Origin: DASRDE01 sp035652755
GTDB lineage: Bacteria; Vulcanimicrobiota; Vulcanimicrobiia; Vulcanimicrobiales; Vulcanimicrobiaceae
Direction of reading: 5' to 3'
Length of the DNA stretch: 25,912 nt
Assembly (NCBI GenBank): GCA_035652755.1
Contig: DASRDE010000254.1
Location: forward strand, 1 to 25,912
Both the position numbers and the translations under genes were made by a program. Positions 15,231-24,610 of the stretch are shown here, one piece after another. The notes under the pieces were generated by a model. The model was not told the DNA's origin. It saw only the letters and a program-made list of their open reading frames with translations, and searched no databases. The stretch's first letter is position 1. Every line of letters starts with the position of its first letter.

Positions 15231-16718
15231 ATGCGTCATCGTCTCGTTCAAATTGCTGCGTTGATTTCGGCTGCGGCATTGGCCGCGTGCGCCTCGCACG
15301 CCGCGGTGCCTTCGCCCGAGACCGGATTTCAGCACGCCGTCGCGTCGCCGAGCGGCGCGGGCGGGACGAACGGCGGTTCGGTTTACGTCATGGGCGACGG
15401 AAGCACGGAAACGGCCTTCACGACGGATTTCAACCTGGGCGCGGACGGCAAAATATATTATGCGAGCATGCCCGCCTACAACAATGGCTGGTCGACGATC
15501 GGGGAAATTGGAACGTTCGATCCCTCGACGCACGCGCAAACGTATCAGATCGTGCCGTACGCCCCGGGGTTCATCAAGGAAACCGCCGACGGCAGCGTTT
15601 GGGTGACCGAGCTCAACAACGTCAGCGGTAAGCCGACCGTGGACCGGTATACGGGCATCAACGGCAGCGATACGCCGATCGCCATGGGCTTCGGTCCGTT
15701 AATGCAGGGCGCGTGGGGTAACGGACTCGACGGCGGTTTGGCGATCGCTCCCGACAACACCGTGTGGATCGGATCCAACAACTCCGGGCAAGTCGGCGCA
15801 ATCGATCCGGCCAATAATACCTCGCACATCTACGCCTTGAACATTCCGAGCGGCGGCGCAACGCCGATGCCGCAGTTCATGACGATCGCGTCCGACCACA
15901 ATCTGTGGGTAACCGATGCCGCCAACACCGGCGTCTACCGCGTCGTCGCGCAGGGTTCGTCGATCGGTTCGAACACGTTCAACCGCCTTCCCGAGAACGG
16001 CCAGCCGTATGCCAACGGCGTGCAGGGAATCATTCAGGCGCCGGACGGGAAGCTCTACACCGGCAACCCCGGATACCCCGATTCGGGGTGGCTCGATCGC
16101 GCAAAGGTCAGTGCGTCGCCGGCGTTCAGCTCGGTGAGCCTGCCCGCGATCGGCGCGCGGCCATACGTCTTTGCCGCTTCCGGAACGAAGCTGTACTTCC
16201 TGGAGTATCATTTCGTCGGATTGGGCGTGTACGACGTCGTCTCGAAAAAGCTCGCGATCCTTCCTCTGGTGACGTATGCAGAAGGGAACCTGACGTTCGA
16301 TGCAACGGGTACGCTCTGGACGTCGTGCTACATGCCGTCCTCCGGCACCAGTTGCATTCAGAACGTCCCCATCACGTCCACGTGGGAGCCGTTCCCCTCG
16401 CGCACGATCACTCTGTACACGCAATGGAACAATCAAGCGCTTCCGCCGGGCATTATCGGGATCGGAGAAACGGGCGACAGCGGGCCCTTCACCGTGACGT
16501 CGTCGAACCCGTCGATCTGCACGGCGGCGATGATCCCGCACTTCGATCACGACGTGCAAGTGAACCCGGTGGCCGTGGGTCATTGCGCGGTGACGATCAC
16601 CGATGCACATAGCCGCAGCGCGAAGGTGAGCGTCGCCATCGTAAACGGAAGCGGCATCCCGCAGATGCGCCGCAATCCGTCGCGCATTCCAAGCCCCGTG
16701 ACCGAAGAGGGCCGATAA
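15231..16718 (+). CDS. Secreted beta-propeller lipoprotein, streptogramin-lyase-like (paralogue 1)
   Basis: A 495-residue lipoprotein: basic start, hydrophobic core and lipobox LAAC with the lipidated Cys about residue 20. The body repeats short units such as 'DGSVWVTE', 'DNTVWIGS', 'DHNLWVTD' and 'DGKLYTG', the blade pattern of Vgb/SMP-30/NHL-type propellers. The last ~90 residues form an Ig-like beta domain with 'GETGDSGPFTV' and two cysteines (ICTAA ... GHCAVTI) that may form a disulfide; a second Cys pair lies in 'CYMPSSGTSC'. The Vgb catalytic residues cannot be confirmed, so enzymatic activity is open. ATG 15231 follows GAGGGG; the earlier in-frame start at 15210 would spoil the signal peptide. 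Followed 2 bases later by a paralogue. Confidence 0.85.
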   Translation: MRHRLVQIAALISAAALAACASHAAVPSPETGFQHAVASPSGAGGTNGGSVYVMGDGSTETAFTTDFNLGADGKIYYASMPAYNNGWSTIGEIGTFDPSTHAQTYQIVPYAPGFIKETADGSVWVTELNNVSGKPTVDRYTGINGSDTPIAMGFGPLMQGAWGNGLDGGLAIAPDNTVWIGSNNSGQVGAIDPANNTSHIYALNIPSGGATPMPQFMTIASDHNLWVTDAANTGVYRVVAQGSSIGSNTFNRLPENGQPYANGVQGIIQAPDGKLYTGNPGYPDSGWLDRAKVSASPAFSSVSLPAIGARPYVFAASGTKLYFLEYHFVGLGVYDVVSKKLAILPLVTYAEGNLTFDATGTLWTSCYMPSSGTSCIQNVPITSTWEPFPSRTITLYTQWNNQALPPGIIGIGETGDSGPFTVTSSNPSICTAAMIPHFDHDVQVNPVAVGHCAVTITDAHSRSAKVSVAIVNGSGIPQMRRNPSRIPSPVTEEGR

Positions 16719-16720
16719 CC

Positions 16721-18232
16721 ATGCAATTCTGCAAGCCGGCTGCGCTTGCCGCGGCATCGATAATTGCACTCGCAGGCTGCGCCGGAACCCGCGTTACGCC
16801 GTCCGCAACCGCGTACTCGCCGCAATTCCAAGGAACGGCCGCTGTGCAGGCCGCGAACGGCGCGGCTTCGGGTCCCGTGCAGGTCTACCCGATCGGCGAC
16901 AAAGGCGTCAACGACGTGTACTTGATGGATCTAAAGACCGGCGCGGACGGAAAGCTCTACTTTGCCACGACGCCCGCGGCGTCGTCGCCGACGAGCGGTG
17001 AGATCGGATGGTTCGATCCGGCCAAGCACAATCAGCATTACCAGCAAACGATCGGCTATGCGCCGGCCTTCATTCAAGAGACGTCCGACGGCACCGTGTG
17101 GGTCGATGAATATAACAATTCGAGCGGCATGCCGACGATCGACAGCTATGCCGGCATCGGCGGAGCGCTGACGGCGATCCCGATTCCGGTGGGCCCGTTT
17201 ACCGGCGGTTCGTACAACGGGCTCGACGGCGAATTGGCAATTGCGCCCGACGGCAGCGTGTGGTTCGGATCGGCGAACAGCTCCCAGGTGGGCTGGATCG
17301 ATCCGCTCTCGTACAACGTTTCGGTCTACGGCGTAACTGCGCCCGGCGATCCGTGGGCACCGCTTCCGCAGCACATGACGATGGGCAGCGACGGTTCCCT
17401 CTGGGCGACGGATATCTTCAACGACGGCGTCTACAGCATCGCCGTCTCAGGCTCCAATCAAGGATCGAGCACGTTCACGCAGCTGCCGCAGGGCCCGTGG
17501 ACGGGATCGAATCCGGTCTTCTTGCAGGGCATCGCGCAGGCATCGGACCGCAATCTGTATACCGGCGATCCCGCGCCGCAATCGGGCGGCTCGATCGACT
17601 ACGGGAAAGCGACGCCGTCTCCGTCGTTTACGCCGCTGCCGCTTCCCGCCGACGGCGTGCTCCCCGATCTGCTCGCGGCTGCGCCCGGTAAGGTGTATTT
17701 CTCCGACCATCGTTTCGGCGCGCTCGGCATTCGCGATTTAACGGCACACACGACCGTGCTGCTGCCTCTGCAATTTTCGGTTTCGGCGGTGGGCCCGCTG
17801 GCAGTCGACGGAAACGGTACGCCGTGGGTCGGCTGCCGTACGCGAACCAATGGGGCGTGCATCGAGTCCGTGACGCTTTCGAGCGTTTGGAACGTCTTTC
17901 CGGGCACGACGCTCGTGATGTATTCTAGCGATCCTAACGGCAACACGCTGCCCGTGGGACTGCTCGGCATCGGTGAAACCGGCAACAGCGGGCCGTTCAC
18001 CGTCTCGTCCTCCGGCGTCTGCACCGCGGCGATCATCAACGGCTACGATCACGACGTGCAAGTGAATCCGCTGGCGACCGGCCGATGCACGGTCTCCATA
18101 ACCGACGCGCACGCGCGAACGGTGAAGGTCAACGTTTACGTCATGCACGGCAGCGGATGGCCGCCCGCATACGCTCCGAATCCGTTGCTTACTGCGCCTG
18201 CGCGGCGTCCGGCTGCCTTCGCAAGGCGCTGA
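16721..18232 (+). CDS. Secreted beta-propeller lipoprotein, streptogramin-lyase-like (paralogue 2)
   Basis: A 503-residue protein built like its upstream neighbour and clearly a duplicate. It has a lipoprotein signal with lipobox LAGC (Cys about residue 20), propeller blades ('DGTVWVDE', 'DGSVWFGS', 'DGSLWATD', 'DRNLYTGD') and the same C-terminal Ig-like domain ('GETGNSGPFTV', 'YDHDVQVNPLATGRC'). All four C-terminal cysteines are in matching places. The two differ most in the first 60 mature residues and in the blade loops, where a binding surface would lie. An AGAGGG site lies 9 bases before the ATG, and only 2 bases separate it from paralogue 1, so they are co-transcribed. The end overlaps the convergent Crp-family gene by 44 bases. 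Confidence 0.85.
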   Translation: MQFCKPAALAAASIIALAGCAGTRVTPSATAYSPQFQGTAAVQAANGAASGPVQVYPIGDKGVNDVYLMDLKTGADGKLYFATTPAASSPTSGEIGWFDPAKHNQHYQQTIGYAPAFIQETSDGTVWVDEYNNSSGMPTIDSYAGIGGALTAIPIPVGPFTGGSYNGLDGELAIAPDGSVWFGSANSSQVGWIDPLSYNVSVYGVTAPGDPWAPLPQHMTMGSDGSLWATDIFNDGVYSIAVSGSNQGSSTFTQLPQGPWTGSNPVFLQGIAQASDRNLYTGDPAPQSGGSIDYGKATPSPSFTPLPLPADGVLPDLLAAAPGKVYFSDHRFGALGIRDLTAHTTVLLPLQFSVSAVGPLAVDGNGTPWVGCRTRTNGACIESVTLSSVWNVFPGTTLVMYSSDPNGNTLPVGLLGIGETGNSGPFTVSSSGVCTAAIINGYDHDVQVNPLATGRCTVSITDAHARTVKVNVYVMHGSGWPPAYAPNPLLTAPARRPAAFARR

Positions 18233-18905
18233 CCGTCGCAAACAACTCGATCCGCTCGCGATCCAGATAGCGAATGCGGCCGCCTTCGCGCCGCAACGCG
18301 AAGGCATCTTCCAACGTGCGGATTTGCCGGGCCGCGACTTCTTTGGTCGTGCCCGCGGCTGCTGCGATTTGTGCTTGCGTCATAAATCCGAGTGCGTCGC
18401 TCGTGGGTGCTAAACCCGCCCGATCCGCGCAGTATTGAAGCAAGTAGCGCGCGATGCGGGTCATGGTGGGCTCGTTCACCTGCACTTTGAGCAGGCCGGT
18501 CAATCCGCGCACGCGGTGCGCCAGGACGGTCGCCAGAAGCATGGTCAGCGCCGGATCTTCGTCGCACAACCGCCGAACGGTGCGATTGTGGAATTGGATA
18601 TAGGCTGCGGTCTTTGAGAGCACGACCATGCGCGCCATGGTAAACCCGGCGTCGAACATCCCGGCAACGCCGAAGAACCCGGCAGGTGCTATCTGCTCGT
18701 ACAAATAGTCGCGGTTGCCGCCCTCGGCGAACATCCCCAGCAGCCCGTCCAGCAGCAGGCCCACATATGGCCACGCTTCGTCGGGCTTGTAGAGAACGTC
18801 GTTCTTGACCGCAGTTCGTTCGGACGCGTTGGCCGCCAATACCGCAACGGTTTGCGGCTTGATGCCGGAAAACGCGCCGGTCTGGGCGAGCCGCTCCGCG
18901 TTCAT
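18189..18905 (-). CDS. Crp/Fnr-family transcription regulator of the sulfate operon
   Basis: A 238-residue regulator with an N-terminal cyclic-nucleotide-binding-like beta barrel (about 10-120: 'LYKPDEAWPYVGLLLDGLL', 'APAGFFGVAGMF'), a long dimer helix (about 118-160) and a C-terminal winged helix ('MTQAQIAAAAGTTKEVAARQ', about 175-194). I see neither the cysteines of an Fnr iron-sulfur site nor a clear cAMP phosphate-binding RAA motif, so the effector is unknown. ATG 18905 overlaps the cysW stop (ATGA), making it the last gene of the sulfate importer operon. Cyanobacterial CysR is a Crp-family regulator encoded with sulfate permease genes, a possible functional parallel; orthology is not shown. 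Confidence 0.85.
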   Translation of the reverse strand: MNAERLAQTGAFSGIKPQTVAVLAANASERTAVKNDVLYKPDEAWPYVGLLLDGLLGMFAEGGNRDYLYEQIAPAGFFGVAGMFDAGFTMARMVVLSKTAAYIQFHNRTVRRLCDEDPALTMLLATVLAHRVRGLTGLLKVQVNEPTMTRIARYLLQYCADRAGLAPTSDALGFMTQAQIAAAAGTTKEVAARQIRTLEDAFALRREGGRIRYLDRERIELFATVSALRRQPDAAQAQ

Positions 18906-19723
18906 TGGTGCGCGTACCGGCGGGCGAGTGCGATGCGCAACGCAATGGCTGCGACGGTTGCGATCACGAGGACCAGCGCCATGGCGAAGGCGCCGCTGAC
19001 GTTGTACTCGTTGTACAGCGCCTCGATGTAGAGCGGAATCGTTTCGGTCTGCCCGCGAATCTTTCCGGAGACCACCGAGACCGCACCGAATTCGCCCATC
19101 GCGCGCGCGCCGCACAGAATCATGCCGTTCAACAGCGCGAAACGAACGTTCGGCAGCGTGACTCTCCAGAAAACGGACGGCAGCCGCGCTCCCAACGTCA
19201 GCGCCGCTTCTTCGAGCTGGCGGCCCTGTTCGTCCATGACCGCGGCGACCTCACGCGCGATAAAAGGAAACGTCACGAAGACCGTCGCCATCACGAGCGC
19301 CGGCAGCGCAAAAACGAGTTTGACGCCGTGCGCCGCAAACCAGATGCCGAGCGGCGATCGCGAGCCGAATGCAAGCAAGATCGCCAAACCCGCGACGACC
19401 GGGGATACCGAGAGCGGCAGGTCGACGATTGCCGAAAGCAACGCCTTGCCATGGAAGCGGTACTTCGAGAGCGTCCAGGCGATGAGCAGTCCGACGCTAG
19501 CATTTACGGCCAGCGCCGCTATCGTGATAATAGCGGTCAGGCCCATCGCGTGCATCGCTTCGCCCTGGACAAACAACGTCCGCATCGCAGCGATGCCGCC
19601 GCCGAATGCCTGCGCGAAGACGACGACGAACGGCATCAGCACAAACGTGGCGACGAAGGCTGCGCAGGCGCCGATTAGTACCGTGGCCGCAACCGAAGGC
19701 TTGCGGACTACAGACCCGGCCAC
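18902..19723 (-). CDS. cysW: Sulfate/thiosulfate ABC transporter permease CysW
   Basis: Second permease subunit of the sulfate importer. The 273 residues contain six predicted membrane helices and the permease EAA loop 'EEAALTLGARLPSVFWRVTLP' shortened here to its core EAALTLGA, which contacts the ATPase. 'ARAMGEFGAVSVVSGKIRG' and 'TETIPLYIEALYNEY' are typical of CysW rather than molybdate ModB. It starts with GTG at 19723, inside the end of cysT (16-base overlap), and its stop overlaps the regulator start, so translation is coupled on both sides. Confidence 0.93.
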   Translation of the reverse strand: MAGSVVRKPSVAATVLIGACAAFVATFVLMPFVVVFAQAFGGGIAAMRTLFVQGEAMHAMGLTAIITIAALAVNASVGLLIAWTLSKYRFHGKALLSAIVDLPLSVSPVVAGLAILLAFGSRSPLGIWFAAHGVKLVFALPALVMATVFVTFPFIAREVAAVMDEQGRQLEEAALTLGARLPSVFWRVTLPNVRFALLNGMILCGARAMGEFGAVSVVSGKIRGQTETIPLYIEALYNEYNVSGAFAMALVLVIATVAAIALRIALARRYAHQ

Positions 19724-20547
19724 CGGACTCTCCGCTGCAGTACGTTGATGATGAGGATCAGGACGAACGATGCGGCGAGCATCACGGCCGCCAGCGCCGT
19801 GGCTCCCTGATAGTCGTACTCTTCGAGACGGGTGATGATCAGGATCGCGGTGATCTCGGTGCGATGCGGAAGATTACCGGCGATGAAGATGATGGATCCG
19901 TATTCTCCGATGCCGCGAGCGAGCGCCATGGAAAAGCCGACCAGCATCGCCGGCGCGAGCAGGGGCAGCGTAACGCGCAGGAACGTGTTCGGCTGCCGGG
20001 AGCCGAGCGTTTCGGCCGCCTCGTCGAGTTCGTGCGGAAGTTCGGACAAAACCGACGCGACCGTTCGGACTGCGAAAGGAAGACCTACGAACACCATTGC
20101 GACGACGATGCCCAGTTGCGTAAACGCGACGTGAATCCCGTGAGCTGCGGCCGGCGCTCCGAGCCAGCCTCTATCGTTGTAAAGCGTCGCGAGCGCGATT
20201 CCGGCGACCGCGGTGGGCAGTGCGAAGGGTATGTCGATCGCAAGATCGAGCACGCGGCGTCCCGGAAAACGGTAGCGCACCAGCACCCACGCAATCGCAA
20301 GGCCGACGACGGTGTCGATTGCTGCCGCTATCAACGCCGAGCCGAACGTGACGCGATAGGAGTCGATCGCGCGCGAGGAGGCCGCTAAATGCCACAGCTG
20401 TGCGCCGGTGATGCCGCTCATCGTCAGTATGACGGCGGCAATCGGCAGCAGAACGATGCAGCCGACGGCGCAGAGCGAAAGCGCCAGACTCGGGGTGAAA
20501 CCCGGAATGACGTTCGGCGCGCCGCGGCGCAGGACGGCTTGAGCCAC
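19708..20547 (-). CDS. cysT: Sulfate/thiosulfate ABC transporter permease CysT
   Basis: First permease subunit of the sulfate importer; pairs with CysW in the inner membrane. The 279 residues have six predicted helices, the CysT-like 'IDIPFALPTAVAGIALATLY' segment, an EAA loop (EAAETLGSRQPNTFLRVTLP) and 'ARGIGEYGSIIFIAGN'. The GTG at 20547 shares one base with the stop of the binding-protein gene (TAGTG) and gives a normal short cytoplasmic N terminus; 57 further upstream codons are open but read as arginine-rich shadow of the neighbouring gene. The order cysA-sbp-cysT-cysW is unusual only in having the ATPase first. Confidence 0.93.
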   Translation of the reverse strand: MAQAVLRRGAPNVIPGFTPSLALSLCAVGCIVLLPIAAVILTMSGITGAQLWHLAASSRAIDSYRVTFGSALIAAAIDTVVGLAIAWVLVRYRFPGRRVLDLAIDIPFALPTAVAGIALATLYNDRGWLGAPAAAHGIHVAFTQLGIVVAMVFVGLPFAVRTVASVLSELPHELDEAAETLGSRQPNTFLRVTLPLLAPAMLVGFSMALARGIGEYGSIIFIAGNLPHRTEITAILIITRLEEYDYQGATALAAVMLAASFVLILIINVLQRRVRWPGL

Positions 20548-21543
20548 TACCTGCTCTCGGAGATCTGATCGAAGACGCCGCCGTCGGCGAAGAATTTCGC
20601 CTGCGCGGCCTTCCAGCCGCCGAAGTCGCGATCGATCGTCAGAAGATCCGCGGCCGGGAAGTGCGTCTTGCAGCGTCCGTAAACGGATGGGTTCGTCGGC
20701 CGGTACCCGTTGTTGCACTCGATCGTCTGCGCGAGGGGCGTGTACAGGAAATCGATGTACGCGTTCGCAACGGGCAGCGTGCCGTGCTTGCGTGCGTTCG
20801 CTTCGACGACCGCAACGCTCGGCTGTGCCAGCACGCTGATGCTCGGCACGACGATCTCGTATTCACCCGGTTTAGACCGCGCAAGCAGAATGGCTTCGTT
20901 CTCCCAGCCGACGAGCACGTCTCCCAATCCGCGCTCGCCGAAGGACGTCGTGGCGGCACGCGAACCGGTATCGAGGACGACGACGTTGCGGTAGAAGCGT
21001 GAGACGAAGTCGCGCGTCTTGGCCTCGTCGTAGTGATCCCGCTTCGATGCGTAACCCCAAGCCGAGAGGAAGATCCATCGCGCTCCGCCCGACGTCTTGG
21101 GATTAGGCGCAATGACGCCGACCCCGGGTTTGACGAGGTCGCTCCAATCGCGAATATGCTTCGGATTTCCGCGCCGTACAAGGAATACAACCGTCGAGGT
21201 GTACGGTGCGCTGTTGTGCGGATGCAGGCTCTGCCAGTTCGGCGGAAGCAGGTGGGCCTTCTGGGCGATCGCGTCGATGTCGTATGCGAGTGCGAGCGTG
21301 ACCACATCGGCTTCCAAGCCGTCGATGACGGCGCGCGCCTGCGCACCGGATCCGCCGTGCGACTGATTGACGGTCACATCTTGGTGCGACCGGCGCTTCC
21401 AGTACGCGGCAAAAGCGGGATTAATTTGCGCATAGAGCTCGCGCGTAGGATCGTACGAGACGTTGAGGATCGAAACGGAGGTCTGCGCCTGCGTCCAAGC
21501 CGGAACGGCGGCGGCACAGGCAATCAAGAGACAAACCAGGGCT

Positions 21544-21551
<8 letters not shown>
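20547..21551 (-). CDS. sbp: Periplasmic sulfate-binding protein
   Basis: Captures sulfate outside the membrane and delivers it to CysTW. The 334 residues begin with a cleavable signal peptide (core LVCLLIACAAAV, likely cut near 'TQAQT') and then show the sulfate-binding family motifs: NVSYDPTRELY, QSHGGSGAQARAVIDG, 'ADVVTLALAYDIDAI' and NPKTSGGARW. These fit Sbp/CysP and not molybdate ModA. GTG 21551 is preferred because GGAG lies 7 bases upstream; the alternative TTG at 21557 sits only 2 bases from it. It overlaps the cysA end by 8 bases and the cysT start by one. Confidence 0.93.
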
Positions 21552-22560
<1,009 letters not shown>

Positions 22561-22701
22561 GGCGTCCCGGCCTCCCCTAAGACAGCGGACGAGCTTGAGC
22601 TATGATTGACTTTATAGCTAGAGCTACGATCCGCGGGAGAGAGTTAGGAACGAAAGCGTGTCAGTACAAAAGGACTATGGACCGGTAGGCCGGTTGCCCC
22701 C
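22561..22701 (-). promoter_or_regulatory. promoter region of the sulfate importer operon
   Basis: Read on the minus strand, GTAGCTCTAGCTATAAA (22627-22611) contains a -10-like TATAAA with GTAGCT starting 11 bases before it; this predicts a leader of about 44 bases. An inverted repeat AGCTAT ... ATAGCT flanks GATTGACTTT (22599-22620), overlapping the -10, and would suit an operator. No convincing -35 box, as expected for an activator-dependent promoter. Confidence 0.4.
22681..22694 (-). terminator. weak terminator after the YdhS-like gene
   Basis: On the minus strand ACCGG-CCTA-CCGGT forms a 5-bp hairpin 7 bases after the stop, followed by CCATAGTCCTTTTG. Short stem and interrupted T-run, so confidence is low. 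Confidence 0.3.
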
Positions 22702-24054
22702 CTATGCAGCCGCGACAGCATCGAGCAGGTACCGCGCCAACTCGGCCGCCTGTTCCCGAATCTCGGGGATGGCCGTGGTCTCGATGAGCGTGCCGAACCG
22801 GACTGGCCCAATGGCGAAGAGCCGCGCCGAGGCCTCCCCGGCTGCATCCACGAGAGCGCCGGTGGGTGCCACCCGGATGCCCACTCCGGCGGGGTGCGGC
22901 GCGATCAGGCCCTGAGCGAGCAGCGATTTGACGAGCGGGTTCTGCAGACGGGTGTAGTCATGGACCGGGCCGCTGCAGTTGATGACGCGCCCGGCGGACA
23001 GCTCGCGCCGGCTTCCGCTTCGCCGCTCGATAACGGTGAGGCGCAATCCGTCGGCGTGCGCCGCGATTGGCCCGGTACGTCCGGCGACGATCTCGAGATC
23101 TCCGCATGCGGCGAGTGCCGCCAGACGCTTGACCACGTCGGGGGCCATCCGGTGCCGGTGCACGTTCCAATACGGAAGCGCATGCCGCAGAAACGTTCGT
23201 TGCTCCGACACGTCCAAAGACTGCCACAGCGCGTTGGTCGAAGAACGCAGATCGTCGAATTGCGTGCGCCAAGAGCGATGCGAATTCTTGGATGCCCGCG
23301 TCAGCTCGCGCGAAAGCGCGATGAGGGTCGAACCGCTCAGCTCGCTGCGTGCCGCATCGGGCGGCGCGTCCAGAAGACGGTGTTCGTGCGGCAGCAATCC
23401 GCGTCGAGACACCATGAAGATCTTTCCCGTGTGTCCGTTGTCGCGCAAGCCGAGGACGGCGTCCACCGCGGTCAATCCGGTTCCCAACAGGACGACGTTT
23501 TCGTTTCGATCCTCGGGAAACAGCGCAGCCGGCTCCCATGCCGAGGCAAAACATCGTTGCGCGCTTTCGCCGTGCAGCCGCAGCCCGGGCCATGGAGCGG
23601 GATCGGAGTTGCCGGACGCGATCACCAGCGCCGCGCCTCGTACCGTGCTGCCGTCGCTGCATTCGACGAAAACGCCGTCGTCGATCGTTACGGCCGCAGC
23701 ACTGCTGCGCACGTGCGTAAATCGTTCGCCGGCTGCGTTTCGCGCCTCCCGCGCTATTGCAGTGAGGTACTCGCCGTATATTTGGCGCGGCACGAATGAG
23801 AGCGGTGAAAAGCGGTTCGGATACGTGTCGCGCAGCCAGCGCATGAAGTGGTGCGGATCGTCCGCGAATGCGGACATCCGCGCGGCCGGAACGTTCAACA
23901 CGTGGCTCGAGTAGTTCGTCGAGTACGCCACACCGGCGCCCAAGCGCCCCCGCGGCTCGACGACGACGACGCGCGATCCCGCTTGGACGAGCGCGTGCGC
24001 GAGCAGCGTTCCGCTCGCGCCGCCGCCTGCAATGACGATCGTATTGTCAGCCAT
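22702..24054 (-). CDS. YdhS-like FAD/NAD(P)-binding protein
   Basis: A 450-residue two-dinucleotide-fold flavoprotein of the COG4529 (YdhS) type. The FAD Rossmann motif GGGASGTLLAHAL is at 10-22, followed by 'HVLNVPAARMSAFADDPHHF' (51-70), diagnostic of this family. A second Rossmann unit begins 'VVLLGTGLTAVDAVLGL' and leads to 'SRRGLLPHEH'; the C-terminal part closes with 'LFAIGPVRFG'. The reaction is not known for the family; it resembles FAD-dependent monooxygenase/reductase folds. ATG 24054 overlaps the end of the cysteine dioxygenase gene by 8 bases, so the two are co-translated, which suggests it acts on cysteine sulfinate, a product of it, or a related sulfur compound. That link is inference. 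Confidence 0.85.
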   Translation of the reverse strand: MADNTIVIAGGGASGTLLAHALVQAGSRVVVVEPRGRLGAGVAYSTNYSSHVLNVPAARMSAFADDPHHFMRWLRDTYPNRFSPLSFVPRQIYGEYLTAIAREARNAAGERFTHVRSSAAAVTIDDGVFVECSDGSTVRGAALVIASGNSDPAPWPGLRLHGESAQRCFASAWEPAALFPEDRNENVVLLGTGLTAVDAVLGLRDNGHTGKIFMVSRRGLLPHEHRLLDAPPDAARSELSGSTLIALSRELTRASKNSHRSWRTQFDDLRSSTNALWQSLDVSEQRTFLRHALPYWNVHRHRMAPDVVKRLAALAACGDLEIVAGRTGPIAAHADGLRLTVIERRSGSRRELSAGRVINCSGPVHDYTRLQNPLVKSLLAQGLIAPHPAGVGIRVAPTGALVDAAGEASARLFAIGPVRFGTLIETTAIPEIREQAAELARYLLDAVAAA

Positions 24055-24610
24055 CGCGGCGCAGGCCGATCGAGCTGGGACGCCACCACCCGCCGGCTTC
24101 CCGCTCGAAGACGGTACATCGGTCGAGATCTCCGGCGTATACGTGAACCGTGTGTGCGACATCGTCGCCGGCGTTGCCGAATTCATGATATTCCAGCGGC
24201 GGTACGAGTGTGCCGATGGAGCCGGGTCCGTGAAGCGTTTCGCGTTCGGGCGCAAAGAGGTGCCGGCCATCCGGATCGCGGTCGAGGAGCCGGAACGAGC
24301 GCTCTTTCATCAATCCGGAAACCACGATCTCCGCCCCGAAGAGGCCGCCGTGGTCGTGCAGCGGACTGCCTTGGCCGGGCGCCCACGTCATGCCGAGCAC
24401 GACATAGCGGCCTTGCGGATCGCGCCAGATCGATCGCCGCGCATACCCCGCGGCATCAGGCGGCGGGAAGAGTCCCGGGTCGTCGAGCGCACCGCGCCGC
24501 GCCGTTTGAGCCAGCGCGGCCGCCAGTTCGGTGACGCGGTCGGTCTGCATCGCGCGGGTAACGGCCTCAACCACTTGGGAAACGTCGCATCCCGCGGGCG
24601 TAATATACAC
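24047..24610 (-). CDS. Cysteine dioxygenase (type I, cupin fold)
   Basis: Oxidises a thiol, normally L-cysteine to cysteine sulfinate, with O2 and a mononuclear iron. In the 187 residues the iron ligands align as H85 and H87 (SPLHDHGG) and H142 (YHEFGN); H156 and Y158 in HTVHVYAG match the second-sphere His and Tyr. The mammalian crosslinking Cys is replaced by G92, as in many bacterial enzymes. A relative acting on 3-mercaptopropionate cannot be excluded. GTG 24610 has AGGAG 5 bases upstream, which fixes the start; the open frame further upstream is not coding-like. First gene of a two-gene operon with the YdhS-like protein, beside the sulfate importer. Confidence 0.88.
   Translation of the reverse strand: MYITPAGCDVSQVVEAVTRAMQTDRVTELAAALAQTARRGALDDPGLFPPPDAAGYARRSIWRDPQGRYVVLGMTWAPGQGSPLHDHGGLFGAEIVVSGLMKERSFRLLDRDPDGRHLFAPERETLHGPGSIGTLVPPLEYHEFGNAGDDVAHTVHVYAGDLDRCTVFEREAGGWWRPSSIGLRRDG

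Noticed and set aside
22561..22701. SAM-type riboswitch in the sulfate operon leader
   Set aside because: The predicted leader is only about 44 bases and no SAM-I or SAM-II core sequence is visible.
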